Of a stretch of DNA of 64,000 bases, positions 39,287 to 48,415 are shown piece after piece. The position numbers and the translations under genes are program-made. A model generated the notes under the pieces. The model was given only the letters and a program-made list of their open reading frames with translations, ran no database searches and was not told the origin of the DNA. The stretch comes from JACVRW01 sp963808775 (GTDB lineage Bacteria > Actinomycetota > Thermoleophilia > Solirubrobacterales > Thermoleophilaceae), in contig CAWEGR010000005.1 in NCBI GenBank assembly GCA_963808775.1, forward strand, positions 682,001 through 746,000, in the 5' to 3' direction. Each line of letters starts with the position of its first letter. The first letter of the stretch is position 1.

Positions 39287-41116
39287 ATGACGAAGGAGAA
39301 TCCTGAAACCGTGACTCGCGCAGCGGCCGCGCCCCCGATCGCCCACGAGAAGCTGATCGCCTGGGTGGACCAGGTGGCGGAGCTGACGGAGGCCGACTCG
39401 GTGCACTGGTGCGACGGTTCGGCCGAGGAGTACGACTCGCTCTGCCAGGAGCTCGTCGACGCCGGCACGTTCGTTCGGCTGTCCGACGCGAAGCGCCCGA
39501 ACTCCTATCTCGGGCGCTCCGACCCGGGCGACGTGGCGCGCGTCGAGGACCGCACGTTCATCTGCTCGCGGAGCGAGGCGGACGCGGGTCCCACGAACAA
39601 CTGGCGCGATCCGGGGGAGATGCGCGAGACGCTCACCGAGCTGTTCCGCGGCTCCATGCGCGGGCGCACGATGTACGTGGTCCCGTTCTCGATGGGGCCG
39701 CTCGGCTCGCCGATCGCGCACATCGGCGTCCAGCTCACGGACTCCCCGTACGTGGTCGTCTCGATGCGGATCATGACCCGCATGGGCAGGGGCGCGCTCG
39801 AGGTGCTCGGCGGCGAGGGCGAGTTCGTCCCCTGCCTCCACTCCGTCGGGGCGCCGCTCGAGGAGGGCGAGGAGGACGTGGCCTGGCCCTGCAACGCGGC
39901 CAACAAGTACATCGTCCACTTCCCGGAGACGCGCGAGATCTGGTCGTATGGGTCGGGCTACGGCGGGAACGCGCTGCTCGGCAAGAAGTGCTTCGCGCTG
40001 CGGATCGCCTCGGCGATGGCGCACGACGAGGGCTGGATGGCCGAGCACATGCTGATCCTCAAGCTGACCTCGCCGGAGGGGAGGGTGAAGCACATCGGCG
40101 GAGCCTTCCCGTCCGCCTGCGGCAAGACCAACCTCGCGATGCTGATCCCGACGCTCGAGGGCTGGACCGTCGAGACGGTGGGCGACGACATCGCCTGGAT
40201 GAAGTTCGGCGACGACGGCCGGCTCCACGCGATCAACCCGGAGGCGGGCTTCTTCGGCGTCGCGCCCGGCACGGGCGAGGAGACGAACCCGAACGCGATG
40301 GCGACGGTGCGTTCGAACAGCATCTTCACCAACTGCGCGCTCACGGACGACGGCGACGTCTGGTGGGAGGGCATGACCCCGGACGCGCCGGCGCACGCGA
40401 TCGACTGGAAGGGGCGCGACTGGACGCCCGATTCGGACGAGCCCTCGTCCCATCCGAACGCGCGCTTCACCACCCCGGCCGCCCAGTGCCCGGCGATCGC
40501 GCCGAACTGGGAGGACCCGGCCGGCGTGCCGATCGACGCGTTCCTGTTCGGCGGGCGCCGGGCGAGCGTCGTGCCGCTCGTGTTCGAGGCGTTCGACTGG
40601 GACCACGGCGTCTTCCTCGGCTCCGTGATGGCCTCGGAGAAGACCGCCGCGGCGGCCGGCAAGGTCGGCGAGCTGCGCTTCGACCCGATGGCGATGCTGC
40701 CCTTCTGCGGCTACCACATGGCCGACTACTTCGCCCATTGGCTCGAGATCGGCCGGCGCGAGGGCGCCGTGCTGCCGAAGGTGTTCATGGTCAACTGGTT
40801 TCGCAAGGGCGAGAACGGACGGTTCCTGTGGCCGGGCTTCGGCGAGAACAGCCGCGTCCTCGAGTGGGTCTTCCGCCGCTGCGACGACGAGGCGGAGGCC
40901 GTCGAGACGCCGATCGGGCTCGTGCCCGCCGCCGGCGCGATCGACGTGTCCGGGCTCGATCTCCCGGAGGGCTCGATGGAGGAGCTGCTCGACGTCGACC
41001 CGGAGGCCTGGAGCGTCCAGCTGCCCCAGTTCGAGCAGCATTTCGCGCAGTTCGGCGAGCGGCTCCCGCGGGAGCTGCGGGCGCAGCTCGAGCAGCTCGA
41101 GTCGCGGCTACGCTAG
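39287..41116 (+). CDS. pckG: Phosphoenolpyruvate carboxykinase (GTP)
   Basis: A 609-residue enzyme converting oxaloacetate plus GTP to phosphoenolpyruvate and CO2, the entry to gluconeogenesis. The P-loop GAFPSACGKTNLAML, the metal site TVGDDIAWMKFGDDGRLHAI, the mobile-loop region FRKGENGRFLWPGFGENSRV and VHWCDGSAEEYDSLCQELV at the N-terminus all match the GTP class. A GTG at 39311 with AAGGAG upstream is an alternative start. Within this window it fits as the outlet of C4 acids made from acetyl-CoA by the ethylmalonyl-CoA pathway. Confidence 0.96.
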   Translation: MTKENPETVTRAAAAPPIAHEKLIAWVDQVAELTEADSVHWCDGSAEEYDSLCQELVDAGTFVRLSDAKRPNSYLGRSDPGDVARVEDRTFICSRSEADAGPTNNWRDPGEMRETLTELFRGSMRGRTMYVVPFSMGPLGSPIAHIGVQLTDSPYVVVSMRIMTRMGRGALEVLGGEGEFVPCLHSVGAPLEEGEEDVAWPCNAANKYIVHFPETREIWSYGSGYGGNALLGKKCFALRIASAMAHDEGWMAEHMLILKLTSPEGRVKHIGGAFPSACGKTNLAMLIPTLEGWTVETVGDDIAWMKFGDDGRLHAINPEAGFFGVAPGTGEETNPNAMATVRSNSIFTNCALTDDGDVWWEGMTPDAPAHAIDWKGRDWTPDSDEPSSHPNARFTTPAAQCPAIAPNWEDPAGVPIDAFLFGGRRASVVPLVFEAFDWDHGVFLGSVMASEKTAAAAGKVGELRFDPMAMLPFCGYHMADYFAHWLEIGRREGAVLPKVFMVNWFRKGENGRFLWPGFGENSRVLEWVFRRCDDEAEAVETPIGLVPAAGAIDVSGLDLPEGSMEELLDVDPEAWSVQLPQFEQHFAQFGERLPRELRAQLEQLESRLR

Positions 41117-41120
41117 GCCG

Positions 41121-42686
41121 ATGAGCATCACCGGGACGAGGAGCGTCGGGTCCATCATCGGCGGCGAGGAGCGCGCGGGCGACACGCGAATCGAGTCGCG
41201 CAATCCCGCGGATCTCGAGGACGTCGTCTGCGAGGCCGCGCTCGGCGACGCCGAGGTCTTCGTCGACGCCTGCCGCGCAGCGCGCGCCGCCCAGCGAGAC
41301 TGGGCCGCGGTGCCCGCGCCGGTGCGCGGCAAGGCGATCCAGCAGATCGGCCGCCTGGTCGAGGAGAACAAGGAGGCGCTCGCCCGCCTCGTCACCCGCG
41401 AGATCGGCAAGCCCTACCCGGAGTCGCTCGGCGAGGTCCAGGAGATCATCGACACCTGCGACTTCTTCGTGGGCGAGGGCCGGCGCCTCTACGGCCAGAC
41501 GGTGCCGTCCGAGATGCCGGACAAGCAGCTGTTCACGTTCCGCGTGCCGGTCGGCGTCGCGGCGATCATCACGGCGGGCAACTTCCCGGTGGCCGTGCCG
41601 TCCTGGTACCTCGTGCCCGCCATCCTGTGCGGGAACGCCGTCGTCTGGAAGCCCGCGGAGTACGCCCCCGCGCTCGGCGACGCGCTCGCTCGCCTGTTCA
41701 TCGAGGGCGGCCTGCCCTCCGGCGTCCTGAACCTCGTCCAGTGCGACGGCCCGACAGCCTTCGCCGGCCTCGAGCGGGCGCTCGAGGAGAGGCTCGTCGA
41801 CAAGGTCGGCTTCACGGGATCGTCCGCGGTCGGCTCCGAGATCGGCGCGCTCTGCGGGCGCCACGTGCAGTCGCCCTGCCTCGAGCTCGGCGGCAAGAAC
41901 CCGCTGGTCGTGATGCCGGACGCCGATCTCGACCTCGCGGCCGAGGGGGCCCTGTTCAGCGGCTTCGGCACGGCGGGCCAGCGCTGCACCTCGCTCGGCA
42001 CGGTGATCGTGCACGAGTCGATCCACGACGAGTTCATGGCGCGCTTCAGCTCGCTCGTCGAGAACGCGGCGATCGGCGACCCGAACGAGGACGTGCTCTA
42101 CGGGCCGATGATCCACGAGCGTTTCGCCGAGCGCTTCGAGGACTGGCTCGGCCTGATCCGCGACCACCACAGGGTCAGCGGCTCGACAGGGCGGGGGCGG
42201 ATAGGCGCCGACAACCCGCGCGAGGGCTTCGTCGGCGATCCCGACGCCGGCATCTACTGCCATCCCACGATCGTCGACGGCGTCACGGCCGACGACGAGA
42301 TCTACGCGACCGAGACGTTCGGCCCGATCGTCGGCGTCGCGAGCTTCTCCGACTTCGACGAGGCCGTCGCGCTCGCCAACGGGCACGGCTACGGCCTGTC
42401 GGCCGCGATGTACACGACCGACGCCCGCAACGCATTCCGGTTCCGTGAGCGCGTCAGCGCCGGGATGCTGTCGATCAACAACTCCACGAGCGGGGCCGAG
42501 GCGCACCTGCCGTTCGGCGGCAACGGCCGCTCGGGCAACGGCAGCCGCCAGTCCGGCATCTGGGTGCTCGACCAGTTCACGCGCTGGCAGTCGATGAACT
42601 GGGACTACGCCGGGAAGCTGCAGAAGGCCCAGATGGACGTCCTGGAGCTCACGGGGAACCCGGGCTTCCGGCTCGCCTGGGATTGA
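41121..42686 (+). CDS. Aldehyde dehydrogenase family protein
   Basis: A 521-residue NAD(P)-dependent dehydrogenase. Motifs: GVAAIITAGNFPVAVPSW, WKPAEYAPALGDALA, FTGSSAVGSEIGALCGRHV (cofactor), LELGGKNPLVV (general base Glu) and GTAGQRCTSLGTVIV (catalytic Cys), ending in HLPFGGNGRSGNGSRQSG. The sequence leans toward the ALDH7/aminoadipic-semialdehyde group, but the substrate is not certain. It starts 4 bases after pckG and is coupled to the ROK kinase gene, so the three are probably cotranscribed. Confidence 0.92.
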   Translation: MSITGTRSVGSIIGGEERAGDTRIESRNPADLEDVVCEAALGDAEVFVDACRAARAAQRDWAAVPAPVRGKAIQQIGRLVEENKEALARLVTREIGKPYPESLGEVQEIIDTCDFFVGEGRRLYGQTVPSEMPDKQLFTFRVPVGVAAIITAGNFPVAVPSWYLVPAILCGNAVVWKPAEYAPALGDALARLFIEGGLPSGVLNLVQCDGPTAFAGLERALEERLVDKVGFTGSSAVGSEIGALCGRHVQSPCLELGGKNPLVVMPDADLDLAAEGALFSGFGTAGQRCTSLGTVIVHESIHDEFMARFSSLVENAAIGDPNEDVLYGPMIHERFAERFEDWLGLIRDHHRVSGSTGRGRIGADNPREGFVGDPDAGIYCHPTIVDGVTADDEIYATETFGPIVGVASFSDFDEAVALANGHGYGLSAAMYTTDARNAFRFRERVSAGMLSINNSTSGAEAHLPFGGNGRSGNGSRQSGIWVLDQFTRWQSMNWDYAGKLQKAQMDVLELTGNPGFRLAWD

Positions 42687-43555
42687 CCGCGCTGCTCGCC
42701 GGGGTCGAGACCGGGGGCACTCGCTGCAACCTGGCGGTCGGCACCGGTCCGGGCGACCTGCGCGCGACCGAGAGCATCCCGACCACCGGCCCTGACGAGA
42801 CGATCGGCCGGATCGCCGCCTTCCTCGCGGAGCACGCCCCCGTCGCTGCGATCGGCATCGGCGCCTTCGGCCCCGTCGACGTGGACCCCGGCTCGGAGAC
42901 CTGGGGCCGCGTGGGCAACACGCCGAAGCCCGGCTGGCGCGGTGCCGACCTCGCCGGAAGGCTCGCGGGCGAGCTCGGCGGCGTGCCGGTCGGCTTCGAC
43001 ACGGACGTGAACGCGGCCGCGCTCGGCGAGCGCCGCTGGGGCGCGGGGGAGGGCCTCGACGACCTCGTCTACATCACGGTCGGCACCGGCATCGGCGGCG
43101 GGGCGGTGGCCGGCGGGCGCGCGGTGCACGGGCTCGGCCACCCGGAGATGGGGCACGTGCCGGTCCCGCGCGACCCCGCGCGCGACCCGTTCCGGGGCTC
43201 CTGCCCGTATCACGGCGACTGCCTCGAGGGATTGGCGTCGGGCACCGCGATGCGGGCCCGCTGGGGCGTGGGAGGGGAGGAGCTGCCGCCCGAGCACGAG
43301 GCGTGGCGGCTCGAGGCCGAGTACCTCGCCCACGGGATCGCCGCGATCGCGTACGTGCTCTCGCCGCGGCGCGTGATCCTCGGCGGCGGGGTCATGCACG
43401 CCCCCGGCCTGCTGGAGCTCGTCCGCTCGGAGCTCGAGCGGCGGCTCGCGGGCTATGTGGACGCGCCCGAGCTCGTCCGCCCCGGGCTCGGCGACCGCGC
43501 CGGGGTGCTCGGCGCGCTCGCGCTGGCCGAGGAGGCGCTCGCGCTCAGCTCGTGA
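42683..43555 (+). CDS. ROK-family sugar kinase, probable fructokinase
   Basis: A 290-residue kinase starting with TTG that overlaps the aldehyde dehydrogenase stop. LLAGVETGGTRCNLAVGTG is the phosphate-1 loop, IGAFGPVDVDPGS and VGFDTDVNAAALGERRWG the ROK core with the catalytic Asp, and YITVGTGIGGG phosphate-2. GHPEMGHVPVPRDP followed by CPYHGDCLEGLASG is the zinc-binding His-Cys pattern typical of bacterial ROK fructokinases. It phosphorylates a hexose, probably fructose, at the expense of ATP. Confidence 0.9.
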   Translation: MTALLAGVETGGTRCNLAVGTGPGDLRATESIPTTGPDETIGRIAAFLAEHAPVAAIGIGAFGPVDVDPGSETWGRVGNTPKPGWRGADLAGRLAGELGGVPVGFDTDVNAAALGERRWGAGEGLDDLVYITVGTGIGGGAVAGGRAVHGLGHPEMGHVPVPRDPARDPFRGSCPYHGDCLEGLASGTAMRARWGVGGEELPPEHEAWRLEAEYLAHGIAAIAYVLSPRRVILGGGVMHAPGLLELVRSELERRLAGYVDAPELVRPGLGDRAGVLGALALAEEALALSS

Positions 43556-44338
43556 GCGCGATCACCGAGAAGAAGGCCCCGACCGGGTCGTTCAGCACAG
43601 CCATCCGCCCGACCGGCACGTCGAACGCCGGTACCGAGACCTTTCCGCCGAGCTCCTCGCAGCGCGCGCAGGCGGCATCGGTGTCCTCCACCGCGAAGTA
43701 GACCATCCAGTGGTTCGGCAGGTCCGGGGGCCACATGTCGCCCTCCATCGGCATGAGGCCGCCGATCTCCGTGCCCTCGCCGGCATCCCCGGCGCGGTGC
43801 CAGGTGAAGTAGCGGCCGGCGTCGCCGCGCTTCAACTCGTTCGCCTGCCAGCCGAACAGGTCGTGGTAGAAGCGCAGCGAGCCCTCGACGTCGCGCGTGG
43901 TGAGCTCGTTCCAGCAGAGCGCCCGGGCTCGTTGACGAGCCCCGCGCCCGCCATCTCGCGCGCCTGCCAGACGTAGATCCAGGCGCCGCCCGGGTCCTCC
44001 ATGACCGCCATGCGGCCGGCGTCGAACACGTCGAAGGCGTCCGCCGGGGCCGCGCCTCCCTCGGCGCGGGCGGTCGCGACGGCGGCGTCGGCGTCGTCGA
44101 CCGCGACGTACGTGTTCCAGAGCGGCGGCGCCTCGTCGCCCTGCTGGCTGCCGACCGCGGCGACGGGCTGTCCGCGCAGGCTGCAGATCAGGTACGAGTC
44201 CGGGGAGTCCTCCGGCATCCGTTCCTCGGCCTCCCAGCCGAAGAGGTCCGCGTAGAACTCTGCCGCCCGCGCCGGATCCTTCGAGGAATGGTCGACCCAA
44301 CAGGGGAGGCCGTGGCCGTACTCGCTGCGCTCGCTCAT
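43545..44338 (-). CDS. Two-domain VOC (glyoxalase/dioxygenase superfamily) protein, one frame break
   Basis: Begins SERSEYGHGLPCWVDHSSKD at 44338; first VOC domain ends near EDPGGAWIYVWQAREM. The frame then breaks at about 43928 in a CCCGGGC run; one missing base restores NEPG-ALCWNELTTRDVEGS and the second domain (FYHDLFGWQANELKRG, MPMEGDMWPPDLPNHWMVYF), ending ALTS. The repaired protein is about 264 residues, the size of the two-domain actinobacterial VOC proteins annotated as hydroxylases or resistance proteins. Metal ligands cannot be assigned with confidence. Function unknown. Confidence 0.78.
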
Positions 44339-44348
44339 GCGCGGCAAG

Positions 44349-45531
44349 CTAGCTGAGCGGAACGGGATCCGCCCCACGCACGCTGCGCTGCGCCCGGTCG
44401 CGCTCCTCGCCGCTCGCGCGCAGCAGGTCGACCGCCAGCAGCCGTATCTGCCCGACGATGTGGAGTGCCGAGAGGTTCGTGGTCTCCTCGAGCACCGCGT
44501 TGGCGAGCGACGCCGCGCGGATCGCGCTTTCACGCGCCGCGCCCGGGTCCTGGTTCTCGAGGACGTCGTGGAGCGCACGGGTGCTCCTTGCCAGCTCGTG
44601 GACCGCGGCGACCACCTCCGGCGGCGTCGCGTCCTCGAGGGCGATGGCGCGCCCCACGCCGCGGGCGAGCGAGCGCGCGTCGCCGATCGCGAGCCGCAGG
44701 TGGCGGGTCAGCTCGGACAGGTCCGCGATGCCGTCGAGTGCCTCGCGGCGGCCGAGCGACATGCGGGCGGCGTCGGCGGCCTCGGCCACCGTGTCCTCGA
44801 GCGCGTCGTGGTACGGCCGCACCTCTGACACGGCGAGCACGGCCTCCTCGGACTCCCCGGGGTCGCGGCGCTCGATCGCCGCCGCGATGTGGTCGAGGGC
44901 CTTGGCGAGGCTGTCGATCACGGGGTCGGCTCCGACGCGGATCATCCGGAGCGGCTTGGCGGGCCACACGAGCGATCCCACGGCCAGTGCGCAGGTGGCG
45001 CCGGCGAGCGCGTCAACGGCCCGAGTGAAGTCAAAGCCGTCCGTCGGGGAACTGGATCGTCGCCACGAGCACCGCCGACGCTCCCGCCTGGGAGGCGAGC
45101 AGGGGGCCGCCGCCGACCAGCGTCGCGGCGAACATGGCGAGCGCGACGACCACGCCGATCTGCCAGGCACCCGAGCCGATCTCGGCGATGATCAGGTCCC
45201 CGATGGCGATGCCGACGGACACGCCGAGCGCGAGCTCGACGGCGCGCCGGCGCCGCTCGCCGATCGTCAGGCCGAGCGTGACGACGGCGGCCACGGGCGC
45301 GAAGAAGGGGTCCGTGTGACCGAGCACCTCGGTGGCGACGATCCAGGCGAGCGCCGCGGCGACGGAGGTCTGGACGATCGGCCGCGCCGCCGTGAGCAAC
45401 CGCTCGCGGCGGGTGGCGATGCCGGCGCGCGAGGCCTCCGCCGCCTCCTCGAGCAGGTCCGTCCGGGCAACCGACGCCGCCCGCCGGGACGCGCCGGCGA
45501 GGCGTGCGCGGCGGCCCGGCTCCTCGTTCAC
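44349..45531 (-). CDS. FUSC-like membrane protein (one frame break)
   Basis: The GTG at 45531 overlaps the stop of the TPP enzyme gene. A cytoplasmic lead is followed by membrane helices (VQTSVAAALAWIVATEVLG, PFFAPVAAVVTLGLTIGE, ALGVSVGIAIGDLIIAEIG, WQIGVVVALAMFAATLVGG). The frame breaks near 45047 in a CCCC run; removing one base joins VATIQFP to TDGFDFTRAVDALAGATCAL. The C-terminal half is helical and soluble. The layout fits the FUSC/aromatic-acid-exporter-like family (ArAE). It probably exports organic anions; coupling to the TPP enzyme suggests a related metabolite. Confidence 0.78.
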
Positions 45532-47189
45532 CGCCTGTACCAGCGCGGCGACACGTTGGGGGGCGGGCCGAGCGCCGCGCGTGCCACGAGCAGCGTCGGC
45601 TCGTCGAGCCCGACGTGTGCGCGCAGCGCCATCGCGAAGTGCTCGCCGAGACCGTCGACGCTGTCGGCGCGGACGCCGAACGAGCCGGCCATCGCAACCC
45701 AATCGGGGCCGACGAGGTCGACGCCCTCGCGCGGATCGCCGTGCATGTCCTGGTCGTAGCGGATCATCCCGTAGCCGCCGTCGTCGACCACGACGGCGTG
45801 CAGCGGAATCCGCTCCTGCCTCGCCGCCGCGAGCTCGCCGCACGCGTACAGGAAGCCGCCGTCGCCCGAGATGCTGACGGCCGGCCCGCGGCCCGCGAGC
45901 GCGGCGCCGAGGCCCTGCGGGAAGGCGCAGCCGAGCGTGCCCCAGCCGAGCGGGTACGAGAGCCCGCGCGGCGCCGGGGTCCGGTGGAAGCCGCCGAGCC
46001 AGTAGCCCGGGATGCACATGTCGCTCACGAGCACGGCGTCGTCGGGCAGGGCGCGCTCGATCGCGTCGAGGAAGGCGACCGCCTCGGGCTCCTCCTGGGA
46101 GAGCCGCGCTCGCACGCCCTCGTTCAGCTCGCGCACCCGCCGCGCGAGCGCGTCGTGGCCGCCGTGCTCGGTGAGCCGCTCCAGCAGCAGACCGGAGACG
46201 AGCGCGGCGTCGCCCTCGACCAGGGCGTCGGGGCGGTAGTTCTTCGTGGCGTCGCCGGCGTCGACGTTGACGGCCACGAGATGCGGGGGCTGGGGCTGCT
46301 TCCAGCCCTGGGTCATCATCCCGTCGAAGTCCGTGCCGATCGCCAGCACAAGATCGGCCTCGTCCCAGAGGGCGCCGACCTCGGGAACGTGGGGCGGCGC
46401 GTCCACCAGGCACGGGTGCCCGGGCGGCAGCAGGCCGTGGGCCGAGTAGGTGAGGATGACGGGCGCCACGAGCCGCTCCGCGAGCGCTCCGACGGCCTCG
46501 CCCGCCCCCGACTGGAGCGCTCCGCCGCCTGCCCAGACGAGCGGGCGGCGCGAGCGCTCGAGCAGCTCGAGTGCCCGCTCGACCTGCTCGCCGGCCGGCC
46601 GCTCCGGCCGGTCGTCGGGCAGCGGCGCCGTGGTGAGGCCGGCCCCCTCGTCGACCTCGGCGCCGAGCAGGTCCGTGGGGATCTCGACGTAGACGGGCCG
46701 CGACGGCGCGGCGGCCGCCGTGCGGATCGCGCGCGCGACCACGTCCCCGCAGTGCTCCGCGCGGGTGACGCGGAACGCCTCCTTGACGACGGGTTCGAAC
46801 ATCGCCGCCTGGTCTGTGGCCTCGTGCAGGACGCCGCGCCAGACACCGGGACGCCGCAGTGACTGGGGGATGTCGGTGGCGATCACCACGACGGGCTGGC
46901 GCGAGGCCCACGCCTCGCCGACGGCAGCGAGCGTGTTGGCGGCGCCGGGCCCCGTGGTGGTGAGGGCGATCCCCACCCGGCCGCTCGCCCGGGCATAGCC
47001 GTCGGCCGCGTAGGCGGCCGTCTGCTCGTGCCGCACGCCCACGAGCCGGATCGGCGAGCCGTTCAGCTCCCGCCACAGCGGGAGGTTGTGGACGCCCGGC
47101 AGGCCGAAGGCCACCTCGACCCCCGCGTCCTCGAGCGCGGCCACGGCGAGGCGGGCGCCTGTCAGGATGCTCGTCTTCGATGAGCTCAC
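45528..47189 (-). CDS. Thiamine-diphosphate-dependent enzyme (acetolactate synthase-like)
   Basis: A 553-residue member of the POX/ALS superfamily. GVRHEQTAAYAADGYARASG carries the catalytic Glu, TTTGPGAANTLAAVGEAWAS follows, and ISGDGGFLYACGEL then VVVDDGGYGMIRYDQ is the TPP/Mg motif. The middle FAD/ADP-like domain is present. The sequence is not close enough to IlvB or oxalyl-CoA decarboxylase to assign a reaction. It is divergent from, and overlaps the start of, a CaiB/BaiF CoA-transferase gene, a pairing also seen in oxalate catabolism; that reading is tentative. Confidence 0.88.
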   Translation of the reverse strand: MSSSKTSILTGARLAVAALEDAGVEVAFGLPGVHNLPLWRELNGSPIRLVGVRHEQTAAYAADGYARASGRVGIALTTTGPGAANTLAAVGEAWASRQPVVVIATDIPQSLRRPGVWRGVLHEATDQAAMFEPVVKEAFRVTRAEHCGDVVARAIRTAAAAPSRPVYVEIPTDLLGAEVDEGAGLTTAPLPDDRPERPAGEQVERALELLERSRRPLVWAGGGALQSGAGEAVGALAERLVAPVILTYSAHGLLPPGHPCLVDAPPHVPEVGALWDEADLVLAIGTDFDGMMTQGWKQPQPPHLVAVNVDAGDATKNYRPDALVEGDAALVSGLLLERLTEHGGHDALARRVRELNEGVRARLSQEEPEAVAFLDAIERALPDDAVLVSDMCIPGYWLGGFHRTPAPRGLSYPLGWGTLGCAFPQGLGAALAGRGPAVSISGDGGFLYACGELAAARQERIPLHAVVVDDGGYGMIRYDQDMHGDPREGVDLVGPDWVAMAGSFGVRADSVDGLGEHFAMALRAHVGLDEPTLLVARAALGPPPNVSPRWYRR

Positions 47190-48415
47190 CCGACCAATCC
47201 TTACAGGGACGGCTGCCGCTCTCGGGTGTGCGGGTGGCCGACCTCTCGCGCGTGCTCGCGGGCCCGTACTGCACGATGCTGCTCGCGGACCTCGGCGCGG
47301 ACGTCGTGAAGGTGGAGCGCCCGCAGGGAGGCGACGAGACGCGTGGCTGGGGCCCGCCCTTCGCGGGCGGCGAGGCCGCCTACTACCTGTCCGTCAACCG
47401 CAGCAAGCGCTCCTGCGCGCTCGACCTCGGCAGCGAGGAGGGCCGGGCGATCGCGCTCGACCTGTGCGCCCGCGCCGATGTGGTGATCGAGAACTTCAAG
47501 GCGGGCGGGGCGGAGCGGCTCGGCGTGGGCTATGAGCAGGTGCGTGCGGTGAACCCCGGCGTCGTGTACTGCTCCATCTCCGGATTCGGGTCCGGGCGCG
47601 AGCCCGTCGGACGCCCCGGCTACGACTTCGTCGCGCAGGCCGAGACCGGCCTGATGTCGATCACGGGGCCCGAGGACGGCGAGCCGTTCAAGGTGGGGGT
47701 GGCGCTCGTCGACGTGCTGACCGGGGTTCACGCAGCCACCGGGATCCTGGCCGTGCTCCAGGGCGGAGAGGGGGGCCGGATCGAGGTGCCGCTGCTCGAC
47801 TCCGGCCTCGCCGGGCTCGTGAACGTGGCCCAGAACGCGCTCGTGACCGGGCGCGAGCCCGCTCGGCACGGGAACGCCCACCCGAACATCGTGCCCTACC
47901 AGGACTTCGAGACCTCGGGAGGCGGGCGCATCGCGGTCGCGGCGGCGAACGACGGCCTGTTCCGCGCGCTCTGCGCCGCGATCGGCCTCGAGGAGCTGCC
48001 GGCGGACGAGCGCTACGCGACGAATTCCGTGCGCGTCGAGAACCGCGAATCGCTGATCCCGCTGCTCACGGCGCGCTTCCGGGAGCGTGCCGCGGAGGAC
48101 TGGCTCGACGCCCTCGACGCCGCGGGCGTGCCGTGCGGCAAGGTGCGCAGCGTCCCGGACGCCCTCGCGGCCGCGGCCGAGGCGGGCAGGCCGGCCACGC
48201 TGTCCGTCGAGCACCCGAGCGCTGGGCCGCTCGAGCTCGTGGCGTCGCCGATCTGGGGCGCCACAGACGCCGCGGCCGCCACGCCGCCGCCGCTGCTCGG
48301 CGAGCACACCGCGGAGGTGCTGCGCGAGCTGGGGCGCTCCGAGGACGAGATCGCGGCGCTGGCGGAGAGCGGCGCGGTGCTGCTGGGCGGCCCTGATCAG
48401 ACCACGGTGAGCTGA
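47180..48415 (+). CDS. CaiB/BaiF family (class III) CoA-transferase
   Basis: A 411-residue enzyme. LSGVRVADLSRVLAGPYCTM, LADLGADVVKVERPQGGDET and NRSKRSCALDLGSEEGRAIA are family hallmarks; the catalytic Asp is in GRPGYDFVAQAETGLM. It moves CoA between organic acids. Candidates include a succinyl-CoA-dependent activation linked to the ethylmalonyl-CoA genes, mesaconyl-CoA isomerisation or formyl-CoA:oxalate transfer; the sequence alone does not decide. Its first 10 bases overlap the start of the divergent TPP enzyme gene and its last 19 bases overlap the convergent chrA. Confidence 0.92.
   Translation: MSSPDQSLQGRLPLSGVRVADLSRVLAGPYCTMLLADLGADVVKVERPQGGDETRGWGPPFAGGEAAYYLSVNRSKRSCALDLGSEEGRAIALDLCARADVVIENFKAGGAERLGVGYEQVRAVNPGVVYCSISGFGSGREPVGRPGYDFVAQAETGLMSITGPEDGEPFKVGVALVDVLTGVHAATGILAVLQGGEGGRIEVPLLDSGLAGLVNVAQNALVTGREPARHGNAHPNIVPYQDFETSGGGRIAVAAANDGLFRALCAAIGLEELPADERYATNSVRVENRESLIPLLTARFRERAAEDWLDALDAAGVPCGKVRSVPDALAAAAEAGRPATLSVEHPSAGPLELVASPIWGATDAAAATPPPLLGEHTAEVLRELGRSEDEIAALAESGAVLLGGPDQTTVS

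Noticed and set aside
43545..44338. The VOC protein as ethylmalonyl-CoA/methylmalonyl-CoA epimerase
   Set aside because: The epimerase is a short single-domain VOC protein of about 140 residues; this protein has two domains and resembles the actinobacterial hydroxylase/resistance type.
45528..47189. Firm naming as oxalyl-CoA decarboxylase
   Set aside because: Although a CoA-transferase gene is adjacent, the N-terminal and TPP motifs read more like general acetolactate-synthase relatives; evidence is not enough.
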